DNA from: Lolium rigidum
Lineage: Eukaryota; Streptophyta; Magnoliopsida; Poales; Poaceae
Direction of reading: 5' to 3'
Length of the DNA: 64,000 nt
Assembly (NCBI RefSeq): GCF_022539505.1
Contig: NC_061511.1
Location: forward strand, 37,747,144 to 37,811,143
Position numbers and translations under genes: made by a program. Shown piece after piece: positions 44,965-57,215 of the stretch. Every line of letters starts with the position of its first letter. Within the stretch, counting starts at the first letter, position 1. The notes beneath the pieces were generated by a model. The model was not told the origin of the DNA. It saw only the letters and a list, made by a program, of their open reading frames with translations, and ran no database searches.

Positions 44965-47900
44965 TGTAACATCCCAAATTTTAAAACAAAGAGAAAATGA
45001 ATTTCCCTATTTCCAAAATTTGGAACCAACAAAAACTTTAATGGAGTTAGAGGTTGTGCATAGTACTCATGCTTATATGTTGTGATATTGCCATGATGCT
45101 TATGTGAACTACTTTGAAATGTTCCTAAACCCTAAACCTTGCTCATCTTTTCATCATCCAAAATAAAACAAAGAAAAGAAGTTAAATTAAAATAAAAGAA
45201 AAGGCTCATGTGAGCTTATGGCTATTCTTGCAAATAATAAACTATGCCATGTTCTACCTTGTTTAGATGGTTTGAAAAACCTCAACAAACCCTACCTATT
45301 ACTTACCAACTAAATCAAAGGTGAAACAAAAATAAAATGAAAATATACATAGAGGCATATGTGGCATATAGCCATAATGACAAATCTTGATCTATGCCCT
45401 CATACTTTACCCAAATGGTTGGAAACCATTACTAAACTCAATATAACCCTAAATGGACCCTAAACCATGCCCAAGTGAATCAAGTGAAACAAAATAGAAG
45501 AAAAAGAAAATAAGAATATCACCTCATATGTGCTTATGGCCATTTTTGTAAATCTTTAACCTAGGCCATTTTGAATTGTGTCAATCGTTTGGAAGTGATA
45601 CTAAACTTATAAGAATCACTTTTGAATCAAGAAAACCCAAATCAAATCAAAGGAAAAATCAAAATCAAGTGACGTGTGATAATAGTCACTTGTGCCATTT
45701 TTAACATCTTACCCTCTTTGAGCCCCTGTATTAAGAGATTTCTAAACCAAACACTCCCAACTCTTTGCACCTCATCCAAGACCTCATCAAGGTGAACAAC
45801 TTTGGTCAAGACCACCCCTGCAAATTCTTTCTAGATTTCAAATTACCATCAAGCAAAGTAGCAACTTTCAAACAGATTCAAGATTATGCCACTTTTGGAT
45901 TTTTGCAAACCAACTTCATTTTGCACCCCACCACCACCATTGTGTCTCAAATATTATTTAAATCACTTCCACCAAAAAGAATTGCAAAATTCAAAAATAA
46001 TCTTCTTGCGGCCATTAACACAAACACCTTGTGTGCACCATATCACCAACTCCACACACTCTTATATCTGATGGATTTTTGACCAACCCATCACCTCTCT
46101 GGTCATCATTAGCTCACTCCTGTACCCCTTCAACAATGCCAAGCACCAGAGACAAAGGTAGGATAGGATATCATCAAAGACACCACCATGCCGTGGTGAT
46201 CATGACCTCACCATGCCATTCTTCTCCCCTCTCACGTCTGGATGACCACACCATGTCCTTGAGCTTGCCCTGACCTTGCTGATCACGACCGTGCACGCTC
46301 TGACCACAGGAGAAGCTGGCATTGGCCAGAACGCGCGCGCCCAGTGATGCTCAGAGCGCGCCAGGATGTGCCACTGGACACGATCGTGCGCGTCATCGCC
46401 CGGACGCCTCTGACCTCCTCGCGTCACCTCCTCTCACACACGCGCGCCCCTCTGACCCAGCTACCTCCCAGACATCGCCATTGGACCGCGCTCGCCCTGT
46501 AGACGACGCCACCGTCGCCGTCCTCCGCCACGGGTACTCCAGTACACGACGTCGCCCGAGCCACTCCGTCCACCCCCGTCCTCGCCATGACGCGCGTTAG
46601 GTCCGCGGTGACATCGCCAACACGATGCGCCCCTTACCGTGCCCCTTCACCGCCCGTAGCGCCATCGCCACCATGACCTGCCCACTCCGCCTCGGCCACC
46701 TCTCGCTGCTATAAAAGGGGGAAGCCCCGGCCTCAAATGAGCACACCATTCGCTTTCCTTATCCCTTCTAAGCCTCCTCGACCACCTCCCTCGCCACCTT
46801 ATCGCCGGAGCAGCTCCAATCGCTCGCCGGAGTCCGCGGAACCACCGCAGATCAAGCCGTCGAATTAGTCCACCTCAGTCCCTCCCACGACCACCATCCG
46901 CCTCGCCGTCGTCGACAACGTCGAACGCCGCCGACGCCCCGCCTCGCCGGAGCCCGGTGAGCTCTCCGACCCCCCACCCTCGCCACGCCAGTGAGCCACG
47001 CTCGTCGTCGACGACGACGCTCGTGCGCCGTCCGATCCATCTCTAATCGTGCGGCCCCCTTCGCACATACCGTTTCGGTGAGTTAAGTGAGGCTGACGTG
47101 TAGGCCCCTTTGTCAGGTGGTCCACTGCGTGCGAGACGCGCTAGCTGGGCCGGCCCAACTCGTTTCCCCTCTCCTGGCCCAACTTCGTTTCCCGCCTAGC
47201 CCAATTCATTTGAATTTGAATTAATTCTTTCAGTCAAAATCAATACTGGTACTTTACTAGAATTTGAATAAAACAAAATTCGCAAATCCAATTTGAGTGA
47301 AATCAATTTTGGGTGAAAGCTAATGAATAGATCTATCAAACTACACTGGTCTCGAACCTGGATCTGTTGTAGAATTAATGTAGCAAAAATAACAAGGCAG
47401 AGCCTTTTTCAAATTCAAACAATTATTAAAAATCAACCATAAATGATTTTGAGGTGATTCCACCTCTCATAATTCACATTTCAAATACCCTAATTGTTTA
47501 GGTAAAAATATGACATGGTTGCTTCATATGATCATGAGCTAGATGCAAATAATGGCTATGTAGTCATTTCTAGCTCATTTAAATCATTTCAAATTTGGAA
47601 TTTCAAATCTATGAGATGTAGCATCTCATTTAAATCATCTTCCCAAGTAATGTGAAGTAAAGTGATGACCTTAGTTGCATGGTCTCATCATTGCTTACTT
47701 GAGGATATTAAATCAAAGTAGGATTTAAATTACATGAGGTATAGTACCTCATTTAAATCATGTTTCTCAAATGATAAGTGTGAAGTGTTGACCTTGGTCC
47801 ACATGTGTTCACACCTTGTTATTTGAGGAGATTAAATCTTAACAAGACCCAATGAGAGGAAATTATTTCTCCAAAGAACTAAATGGAAACCCTAATAGAA

Positions 47901-49577
47901 TTTTCAATGAGAGGAAATTATTTTTACAAAAACTAAAGAAGAAACCCTAGTATGATGTTGAGGGATGATTGGGATGATGCTAGATCATCTTGTGTGAACT
48001 ATTTGGGTGCTCAGTCTAGCCTTAAGATTTGTTTGGTGATTGTATACCTCGTATTCGTTTATAGACGCTAGTACCGAGCAATACCAGGAGGAGGAGGTCT
48101 GCTATCCAGAAGAAGAAGAGAACTTTGATCACTACCCCAATCAAGGCAAGCTATACTCTTGCAAGTTACCCAGTTGCAAGCTCCACTTGAGCAAGGCACC
48201 AATACCATACTACTTTGTGTTTTACTTTCCAAGTCCCAGTTTTTATCTTACAAAGCTTTTACTTTATTTATCAAAGCTTACTTTTATAGTTAACTTTGGT
48301 CTAAGTATAGGGTACTACAAGAGTATCAAAGTTAGCCTAGAGAGCTACCAGCTAGTTAGCACCCCTCATGACCAGTTGCTAGTGCTAAACTAAAATTGAC
48401 TACTCTAGATGGGAAACATGTGAATCAAATGACTTTGAAAACCTTGGAATGATGAGTAATTCTATTGAAGGATTTTGAAGGTGAATATGACCTGTGAATG
48501 ACATGGTGAATTTTACAAAAGCTGATGGTTGGGTTCGGATGCGATACCATTCCAGTTTGAAAGTACCCCCACAATACCTGAATCTGGGTAAGGCTTAACT
48601 GGAAACTTATGTATTTTAGTATGGGCTCCCTCTAAACAAGCGTCATAGGGGTTATGCTGAGGCTGCCTCCGTTGAAAGTGAAATGACGTGAAATGAGGTG
48701 ACTGTCCTACCCAAGCCCTGTGCAGTTCCCAGGATGGGAGATTGGCATCACTGGGAGGCCAAGCTCATGGGGAGAGGTGCCTGTACTAGGGTATGTAAGT
48801 GAAAGGTTAAGGTTGGTAGTCCGCACACGGAGTGTGATAAATCAGGGCCAGTTAACCCTGACGGATTATTGCAAATGTTGTGGCAAAAGTGTGCGGCCTC
48901 TGCAGAGTGTAAAACTATTCGAATAGCCTTGTCCACAGTTATGGACGATTGGAAAGGACATACTGTTCCGTCATCAGACTATTTTCAAAATGTGACATAT
49001 GACTGGTGACTTGTGACTTGAAAGGTGAATTTGACTTGATCACAACAGAGTTGTGGGAATGACACTAATGTTCCCACTTGAGTTAGTTAGGCAAATAAGA
49101 GTCTTTTACTATTAAGGGCTAATAAAATAAAACTGGATTTATGCAAATAAACCTAGAGCTTAGAACCCCCTTACTATAGTTGATAGTGCTTACACTAGTA
49201 TTAGTTTGCGAGTACTTTAAAGTACTCATGGCTTTATCCCTGGCTATTCAAATGGCCAGACTATGAAGAGGAGCACCAGTACCATGAAGATGGACAGTAG
49301 GACGTCTATGATAACTAGGACTACTCCTGACGTCAAGCGTTGCCTGTGGAACAGATGGACCGCTACTACGTTTCTTCCGCTGTGTGTTTTGTAATTGATC
49401 ATTAGATCAACTGTTATTGTAAGACCGGATCATGTGATCCTTTGATGTAAGACAATTATGGTTTGTAATGAATGATGTTCTGTGATATCAATCTATTATG
49501 TCTCGCAAAAACAATATTCCTGGAATTGCGATGTATGGCATAATAGGCATCCGGACTTAAAAATCCGGGTGTTGACA
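44965..49577 (+). mobile_element. Very long solo LTR (4.6 kb) inserted in LINE B ORF2
   Basis: TGTAACATCCCAAATTTTAA...CCGGGTGTTGACA, 4613 bp, with perfect 5-bp target duplication GATCA (44960-44964, 49578-49582). No internal repeat of its ends, no PBS or polypurine tract and no coding domain, so a single LTR is the simplest reading. Length and lack of coding resemble the LTRs of LARD-type elements such as barley Sukkula, but I cannot confirm the family. The promoter region around 46710 is GC-rich, while the rest is AT-rich with repeated ATTTAAATCAT-type segments. Open frames inside (46322-46600, 48040-48393) have no protein-like support. Confidence 0.88.
46710..46717 (+). promoter_or_regulatory. 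Candidate TATA box of the 4.6-kb LTR
   Basis: TATAAAAG followed by GGGGAAGCCCCGG. GC-rich sequence surrounds it, as at an LTR U3/R boundary. It is the only strong TATA context I noticed in this LTR. Confidence 0.55.
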
Positions 49578-52500
49578 GATCACACCTCAAATTACTGGAC
49601 ATCTACAAAGCTATGGCTCGATGCAATATTGGAAATGGTAAAACTGCTAATTTCTGGACAGATCTTTGGGAAGACAACTGCATGCACCAAAAATTTCCTC
49701 ATCTAGTGACCTATGCCAAGCATACAGACTGGACTGTTGAGAGAGTGATTCACACTGAATATCTTGAGGACCTTTTTCATTTACCCCTCTCACAACAAGC
49801 TTTTGGAGAGTTTCAGGATCTTGAAGTAGTCTGTCAGAATGCTCTTACAGTAGTACAAGAAGGAAATTTAGATAATTGGTCTTACATCTGGGGAAATACA
49901 GAATTTTCTTCACAGAAAGCATATAAAGCTATGATTGGTTTCTCCCCAGCTCCTAAGATATTCTCCATATTATGGAAATCTTCATGTCAAGCAAAACATA
50001 AATTCTTCTTCTGGTTATTACTACATGACAGACCGAATACAAGAAACTTGCTGAGAAGGAAGAATTTCATGCTGCAATCTTATCAGTGTATTATTGAAAG
50101 TTGTAAGGAGGAAGAAACTCTAGTACACTTATTCTGGGCTTGCTCATTTGCGAAGAAATGCTGGGATTTCATAAGTCCACAAAGAAATAGAAGTTTATCT
50201 ATTCTTGAAGCGTTTGAAGATATGAGAGTTAAAATGAAATTACCTTTTGCCATGGAAGTTTTAATACTGGCAGCCTGGGGAATTTGGATAGTCAGAAACA
50301 ACAAAATTTTCAAGGATCAAAATGCTGAGTTTAACACTTGGAAGGCAATCTTCCTTCAAGAACTAAGGTTGCTAGTGCACAGAATGAAGAAGAAACATGT
50401 AAATTCATTCAAAGAATGGATCCAATTTTTAAGTTAGTGTTAGTTTTAGGTTTCTCTTTTTTATGAGAGTTTCTCACTCTCTTTTTTTGTAATTATGGAT
50501 GTTTTTATATTAAATTAATAAAAATTGCAGGGGGCTTTTGCCCACTGTTTCACTTAAAAAAAAGGTGTGGTTAGTAGGCCATTTTCTTCCATAGAAACTT
50601 GGGGTATATCGTCCGTTAAGTCCTCGTTAAGAGAGAAGGTACTTTCCTCCGGAGGACCAAACAGACCTTTATAATAATTAGTAATGTAGGATTTGAGTTG
50701 CTCATGGCCTTCAATCAACCCTTCATCTTGAATAAGAGAGTGAATACGTTTTTTCCGATGTCTCCCATTGGCTAAGCCATGGAAATATCGCGTATTTGAG
50801 TCTCCTTCCAATATGAATTGAGCTTTGGAACGTTGATACCATTTGAGTTCCTCCTCGCGAAGAAGACTCGCCATCTGCGCATTGGATTGATTTTTAAGTT
50901 CAATCTCTTGCGTAGACAATGGTCTAAACTCCACAACAGCCTCAAGCTCATCAATCACATTTAATAAGCGAGCCTTCTCTTTTTTAAGGATACCAGCCGT
51001 ATGGGCAGCCCAACCAGAGAGATGTTTGCGCATTGTCCGCATCTTATTATTCCATCTCAAAATTGGAGTGCTGCCCCCGACCGGTCTCTCCCAAACCTTC
51101 TTAACCATCTCATGAAATCCCTCTCGATGTAGCCAGCCAAGTTCAAATTTGAACGACCGTTTACAAACAGGATGGGGATTCCCCGTAGTTAGGAGGATGG
51201 GAGCATGGTCAGACAGTTTTTCGATATGTTCTAGTGCACGGACTGACACCATAGGGTATTTATTTTCCCATTCGGTATCCATCAACACGCGATCTAGTTT
51301 CTCGTATGTGGGTTCAGGCAAGCTGTTGGCCCAAGTAAACTGTCGACCGGACATAAACATCTCTCTTAAATCAAGGCTATCAATGACAGCGTTGAACAAG
51401 AAAGGCCAATGTCCATCGAAACGGCCTTTACTTTTCTCGTGAGGAAATCTCAACAAATTAAAATCACCTCCGATTAAAATCGGATAAGGATTATCTTTTG
51501 TAAGATTTACCAACTCATGTAAAAAGTCAGCCTTAAAAGCGTCTTGGACGGCACCATATACAGCAACCAGACTCCAAGTGAATCCGTCTGCTTTATTCTA
51601 AATGTCGAGCTTAATGTGATACTCTCCATCAGAACTAGCTAAGACAGTCATGGTGTCTATGCGGACGCCAAGTAAAATGCCCCCTGACCTGCCACGAGGT
51701 GGGTGAGAAAACCACTGAAAGTTAATCCCGCCTGACAATCGGTCGAGAAAACTTTGTGAGAAATTTCGCCTACCCGTCTCTGATATAGCAATGAAATCTA
51801 AATCATAATCTCTACAACCATCGGCAATGTGAGAATGCTTAGCCAAGTCACCAAGACCTCTGCTATTCCGAAACATGCCATTCATCGAGAAACTATTTTA
51901 GATTTAGTGTTCTTGCCATATCTACGCGATTTCTTTCTAGCCGACGATCGAGAACCACGTTCGGAAGCTTGTAGATCAGAACTAAGCTCCGCATGTTCTA
52001 AATCGACTTCTGAAATATTGCCAATAATAGCCGAGAGAAGCTGACCATCTAGGATGTAATCCTCTTCATCATCGTCTACTATTGTCGTTTCAGGCCCAGT
52101 GGAGTCATTCGGAACAACCGTTAAACGGTCAAGCTTCGTTTGTCTCAACACATTGGCCGAAACCGAAATCTCCTCAGACCGACTACCCATCGAAACCCCT
52201 ACGCTACTCAAATTTGAAGAAATACGAGTGTCTGAAAAAGAAACAAAAGACTTGGACGGTTGTTTAGTACCTGCCGTGTCGAGGTTCTTCTCTGCCTTAC
52301 GCCGCATGGCTCTCTGCATGACGTCCTCATCCGTCGCCCCCGCCCCATCCTCCGCAAGAGCGTACCTCCCACTCCGCCTCACCGTCGGCTGAACGACAGG
52401 AGGAGGGACAGCGGGAGGTGGCTTCTGCAAGGTGGGGACCGGCGAAGGTGAAGTCGAATGCTGTGAAGACCCAGGCGAGGACAGAGAGAAGGCTGGTGAT

Positions 52501-52866
52501 ACAGGGGTAGAAGGCGGTGTAGCCCCCTGTATCGAACCAGCCCGTGATGATCCCCCCTTCGAGGGAGCAAGCTCACTCCCCGGCGCAGCATACCCCTCCG
52601 CCCGTGGAGGCGATGCCGCTGGCACAAGGAACCTATCCACCTGGAACGGCGAAACCTGCCCCTCCACGAGTGCCGCGCTAGGTCGGCGTGGCTGCGAGTC
52701 GGCATCCACCTCCTCTAGCTCCGCGGCACTCCGACACGGCTGAGCATGAGGAGGCGCGTGCGACTCCTCCTCCACACGACGCAACAACACGTCGTCCTCC
52801 ATACCCCACTGCCGTGGGTGCACATGCCCGGTGGCCGGCTGACCCGAGGCCGGCTGCAGCACCGAA

Positions 52867-53015
52867 GCGGGCGACGAGGCCGGCTGCTGCGAGGCCGGCC
52901 GCTGCACAGGTGGCGGCATCGTGGCCTGTCGCTGCGGCGTAGCGGGTGACGAGGCCGGCTGCTGCGAGGCCGGCCGCTGCACAGGCGATGGCGTCGTGGC
53001 CTGTCACGGCGACGT
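52867..53015. repeat. 75-bp tandem duplication in LINE A ORF1
   Basis: GCGGG(C/T)GACGAGGCCGGCTG starts at 52867 and again at 52942. The unit is a multiple of three, so it adds 25 residues (RPASQQPASSPA-type repeats) without changing frame. Confidence 0.85.
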
Positions 53016-54925
53016 GGCCGTCCGCTCCAAGGCCGGCTGCTGCTCGCTCGCTAGCCCCACGGCCGGCTGCTACGCAAGCACGTCCTGTCTAGGCGTGGAC
53101 GAGAGAGGTGGCTGCAGTCCCGGCTGCGGCTGCGGCACCGCGTCCTTCAGTGTCGAAGTAGAAGACGGAGGCGGTGCCTCTCGCTGCGTGCTCGGAGAAG
53201 CAGCCCGTGAACCAGTCGAAGAAGTAGGACGAGTGCGACCCTGCATGAAAGTCCGAACTCTGGACGGTGAGGAAGCCCGAGAAGACGACGGAGGTGCAGC
53301 GACCAAGTGAGGGTACTCCGCCCTAGCACGAGCCACAATCTCTCGCCCTCTGTCCGTCATCGGTGAATGGTTGAACGGAGTCAAAGCCACCTGCGCGACG
53401 GGCACCGCTGAAGTGCCAGAAGTATGTGTTGGGACCTGTCCGTCAACATCCATATTAGCTGCCTCCGGCGCAGCGTCCGCGGTAGCATCATCAAACCTCT
53501 CCTCCTCAAAACCGTGAGACCCATCATCATCTCCTCCGTACTTCCAGAAGAAAGGGCGGAACTGAGGATCCGGCTGAAACCCCACTGCCTCACGATGAAA
53601 ACGAAACCTATAACCATTAAGCTGTAATAGTGCAATCACCTCCATGCAACCATTATCTTTCTCTAGAGCTGTAGGATCACGCATAGCCACAAGCACACGA
53701 ATAATTCCCAGGCTCCGAAGGGAAAACAAATCAACATCGAGAGTGGTACCAATAAGAGAACCCACAGCCCAAAGACCCAAGAAGTGTCGGACAGAGTCAG
53801 GAACGCCGTCAACGTGCACCCAAACCGGCTCCATAACAAATGCAGGCTGAACATCCTGATGCACCCATGAAGAAACAAGAGCCTGAGCCTTAATCTTGGG
53901 CACACTCATCTGCATACCATCTATCCGGGACAAATCATCCGCTGTAGGAATACCAATAAGAAAAGCATTAACACCATGGGGCACCGTCTCCCACTTCCAA
54001 GTAGGATTCCCGGGACACATACGTGCCATAAGATTCTGAATATCATCTGCAGCGACAACCCCCTCCCCTGACACTTGCACCAAAGCTGTAGGTGCTCCAG
54101 ACGAAATCAACTGAGGCTTATACATTGAGTCCGGTAGCTGAAGATCAAGCGTGGCATCATTACCGCATCCAACAAAGAAACTCGTTGGCCTCGACAACTT
54201 CAGGATTGGACACCGAATGGTCGGATGTGCCCCAGAATCACAAACCAAACAGTAATGGATAACCTTATAGTCCTTTGTTGCATGAGTGTTTACGGCGCAT
54301 TTCCAGCAGCGTCCCACCTTCTTTTGCTTCACCACAGGTGCAACAGGAACCGGAACAACAGAAGGTGCCTGCATGGGAATCAAAGAAGCATCAGAGTTCA
54401 CCACCAAAGACGGCTGACCCATGGTCATCGGCGCGGTCTGTCCCATAGGCGACACTGGCTGCCCCAAAGGCGGCACAGGCTGCCCCAAAGTAGTAGAAGG
54501 CTGCCCCGCAGTAGTGGCGTTCTTCTTCTTCCTTCTCTTCTTCACTTGCCCAGGCTGCGGCGGTGGTTGTTGATGCGCAGGTTGCTGAATATGTGGCTGC
54601 ACCATACTCTGCTGCCCGGGCACCGGATACTGAAACTGACCTTGGTACTGCTGAAATGGCTGCTGCGGCACAAACTGCATCTGAGGTATGGGCAAGCGAA
54701 CTGGCGGTCGGAACCCAGGTGTTGGTCTCGGAGGTGGAGCAACCGGTCTAGGGGCCGGCGTAGCCTGCGGCATGGGCATCCCTGCCGGCCAACCCTGGAA
54801 ACCAGGGGGACCCAAGTAAGGGCCAGTGACAGCAGTCGCCGAAACCACCGGGGGAGCTACCCCAAGCGCAGCCGGAGTGGGACCCGACGCCGCCATTGGC
54901 GCCCCTGGAGGCGCGGATGGCCTTG

Positions 54926-54963
54926 CAGGCCTGACCATCTCCTCCAGGCCCGACCATCTCCTC
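54926..54963. repeat. 19-bp tandem duplication causing a frameshift in LINE A ORF1
   Basis: CAGGCCTGACCATCTCCTC then CAGGCCCGACCATCTCCTC, differing at one base. Nineteen is not divisible by three, and the ORF1 frame changes exactly here. Confidence 0.9.
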
Positions 54964-55014
54964 GCGCACGGAGAGCCCGGCCACAACCTGCGCGAAGGAC
55001 CACTGCGGCACGGA

Positions 55015-55165
55015 CGGCGTCGGTGCAAAACTTGGCGGCGTCGGTGTAGAACTTGGTGGCGTCGGCGCAGAACTTGGCGTCGGTGCAGAACTTGGTGGCG
55101 ACGGTGCAGAACCTGACGGCGTCGGTGCAGACCTTGGCGGAGTTGGTGCAGAACTTGGTGGCATC
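55015..55165. repeat. Minisatellite of 18-21 bp in LINE A ORF1
   Basis: About seven imperfect copies of GGCGTCGGTGCAGAACTTGG. On the minus strand they encode repeated PPSSAPTP segments, a low-complexity linker. Confidence 0.85.
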
Positions 55166-56145
55166 GAGGGTGAGGGCGACGATGGAGAGGCACCGTCGGG
55201 GTCGGTTTGGAGTCGAGAGGCGGCGGCGATCGGGATCCTGGTGTGAGACGAAGACGTGTTCTCGATCAAGCCTGATCGTGAGAGATCAGCGTACGCCGAT
55301 CGACGAGGCGCCTCCTGCATGGCCCTCACGGCCCGCCCAAACCAGGCCCATCTAGATTGCGGCCCACCGACGGATACCTCACATCCCGCCTCGTCCGCCT
55401 CAGAAGGTTTGAAACGCGGCTGAATGTCCGCCGTAATCGACGCTCCCGCCGTTGGCAGCACGGCGACCTCCGCCGGCATCGCGACCGAAGAGAGGGCTTG
55501 ACTCGGCGACGCAAGACCAACCCCCATCACACGCGCAGCCACCGTCCCACGAGCAGCGATGAAGAAATCTGCAAGAACAGGAGGCGGCGTGATCCGTTTG
55601 GGGTGCAGAGGTCCTCTCCAAGCCTTCAGCTTCATCGATGGCTTGGGCACTCGAAAAACCGGCGATGATGATGACGCCTTTCTCCCTCTCCCCGAAACCT
55701 TCTCCGTCCTAGGCGGCGACGAAGACCTAGCTCGCTGTTCACGCGGATGGGCGACCGCCATCTTCCTTTCCCATGGCCTGGAATCCGCCGTAGGAAAGCC
55801 GATGTTGGCCCAAAACTCGTCAAGTCGCTCGCCGTCGTCCAGACCGCCGTCCTTGCGGAGAGGCATGACCCTCGGTTCGTCCTCGAGCCCGCACCACGCC
55901 ACCTCCTCGGCCACCGAGATCCCGTCGTCATCATCGGACACCTCGTAGATAGGATCGAAACGGGACCCCGAGACTGGAGATCCGATCACCGGCGAGAGAA
56001 CCGGTCGGAGCGGTGGTAAGACCAGCCGTCGCCGGGGTCTGGCCGCCGGCGTTACCCACGCCGACTCAATCGCCTCGCACATAACCCCTCGTGCCTCTCT
56101 TTGATGTTGACTGGACAAAGCAACAGGAACCTCTAACCATTTAAT

Positions 56146-57215
56146 ATAGTAGAAGGAAAAAATGCATACTAATGTATAAGGGAAAAGTAAGTTATAAATA
56201 GCTAGCCGGTAACCATGCACGGAGGCCGGCCTCAGCGGCGCTGAGCTCAAAGTAGAAGCCTAGGAGGCACCCAAGGGGATTACTGGCAATGTAATAGCAT
56301 TCAACATTGAAACGTAGGCGACGAACAACTAGCCACCCACAGCCCACGGCCACAACTTGCCTATCTCCCTTATAATTACCAAAATAAGGGCCCATCTCAT
56401 CAGAAATGCAGAGTGGCTCTCATGTACCACACACCCCCATACTTGGAAAGATTTTTAAAAAACAAAGGTTAAAAAAATTTGAACTTTTTTTTGAAGTCAA
56501 AGATGATTAGGTATTATACTTCTATATAAATATTTCCCTAGAAAATTACTTTCATTGTATCCGAGCTAAAAAAAAACTCGAAACGCCCATGACCAGGTAC
56601 TATTCACTTTATATTTATCATAATTTTGTTTTTTTTCCTAAAGACCATGGGAATCGTTTCTTTTCCAAACATTTTTTTCACGAGTACAAACTTGAACATC
56701 CTTGGTTTCTAAGAAGATTCAGTTTTTTTTTTTACTTTTTAAAAGTACTACAATTTTTTAGGTGTACGGGGGTGTGTGGCACCCGAGAGCCAAAAGTCCA
56801 TTTCACTCATCTCATCATTTACTTTGATACTAAGAGTCCTTTGTGTAACTGCACTTTTCAGCCAGAGCATCCAGTCAGGAATGAAGATGGATGTGTTGAT
56901 TTGTGAAGAAGAAAAGAGATCATCCAGATAATCTAATCACAAACGAGAGTGCTAATAACATATAGATCATCCATAAAGGACATACATTATCGATTAACAG
57001 ATCAAATTAACTCGTGGATCTCAAAATATATAGAAAAGAATGCGGGCGTTGGAGGTAGTGGTCAAGTAAGAATTACAAACATGGTAAAATGAATGAGCAA
57101 ACTAGAAACGATGACTGGGACTAAGAACACCAAAGAGCACGACACTATGAAACATTGTTCTCACTAGTCCAAGGGCGTCGAGATGGCCAGACCATCAACC
57201 GGTGCAGGCAGGGCA
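56146..57215. other. Peroxidase C 3' flank
   Basis: Counterpart of 11337-12400. AT-rich, with T runs near 56730. No gene is recognised. Confidence 0.6.

Larger units (their letters stand above)
42200..50437 (+). pseudogene. LINE B ORF2: endonuclease, reverse transcriptase, zf-RVT, with stops
   Basis: ATG at 42200 (MDHNRIWKILNWNLRGINS), 280 bp after ORF1. Endonuclease motifs: [97 protein letters not shown] and YADD at 44278-44289. The thumb has [10 protein letters not shown] zf-RVT region lies in the last piece (HKFFFWLLLHDRPNTRNLL, from 49583). Damage: a 1-nt loss near 42413, TAG at 42964-42966, TAG at 43237-43239 and TGA at 44545-44547, all looking like C-to-T decay, plus the 4.6-kb solo LTR at 44965-49577. 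Frames on either side of that LTR agree once one GATCA copy is discounted. Confidence 0.9.
33119..50573 (+). mobile_element. LINE B, non-LTR retrotransposon inserted in LINE A
   Basis: Plus-strand LINE inserted antiparallel into ORF2 of LINE A. ORF1 starts close to the 5' end (ATG 33143) and the 3' end is TTAATAAAAATTGCAGGGGG...CACTTAAAAAAAA at 50573. Without its two insertions it is about 6.1 kb. I see no clear target duplication at its ends, and LINE A codons appear lost there, so insertion probably came with a small target deletion. The 5' boundary is uncertain by a few bases. Confidence 0.9.
29100..51885 (-). pseudogene. LINE A ORF2: endonuclease, reverse transcriptase, zf-RVT (in three pieces)
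   Basis: Pieces: 51885-50575, about 33118-32430 and 30662-29100. The start ATG at 51885 overlaps the ORF1 stop as ATGA. Piece 1 is an APE-type endonuclease with FIAISETG, GGDFNLLRFPHEKS and SDHAPILL. Piece 2 is the RT fingers and palm with [49 protein letters not shown] and [11 protein letters not shown]. Piece 3 has the catalytic YADD (30644-30633), the thumb (FPIRYLGIPIHYRR) and a zf-RVT region (IKFFGWYLRRGVILTKDNL). Damage: TAG at 51600-51598, TAG at 30563-30561, a frameshift between 30560 and 30477 and later stops. About a dozen codons appear lost where LINE B entered (LTTPF to NKALGPDG). Confidence 0.88.
51882..56082 (-). pseudogene. LINE A ORF1 (proline-rich, zinc-knuckle, DUF4283-like)
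   Basis: ATG at 56082 (MCEAIESAWVTPAARPRRR). The N-terminal frame runs to about 54963, where a 19-bp tandem duplication (54926-54944, 54945-54963) shifts it. Downstream the protein continues with a proline/glutamine-rich section, a zinc-knuckle pair (CWKCAVNTH, then YCLVCDSGAHPTIRC) and a DUF4283-like domain (WVHQDVQPAFVMEPVWVHVD, FLGLWAVGSLIGTTLDVD). The last Cys of the first knuckle is Tyr (codon 54269-54267). In-frame TAG (53072-53070) and a TGA (about 53005) interrupt the C-terminal third, which then runs through PTVRRSGRYALAEDG to a basic end at 51882, overlapping ORF2 by ATGA. It would bind the LINE RNA. Now broken. Confidence 0.85.
28873..56130 (-). mobile_element. LINE A, near full-length non-LTR retrotransposon split by nested insertions
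   Basis: Minus-strand LINE bounded by a 15-bp target duplication CTCTAACCATTTAAT (28858-28872 and 56131-56145). That sequence occurs once at the empty site in the other palindrome arm. The 3' poly(A) appears as a T run at 28872-28882. ORF1 spans 56082-51882 and ORF2 51885 to about 29100, with LINE B and an Angela-type solo LTR inserted in ORF2. Without the insertions it is about 8 kb. Several stops and frameshifts make it inactive now. Confidence 0.93.

Noticed and set aside
46322..48393. Open frames inside the 4.6-kb solo LTR
   Set aside because: No recognisable domain; GC-rich or low-complexity segments within an LTR.
54225..55049. 274-codon plus-strand frame
   Set aside because: Antisense shadow of LINE A ORF1 low-complexity coding sequence.
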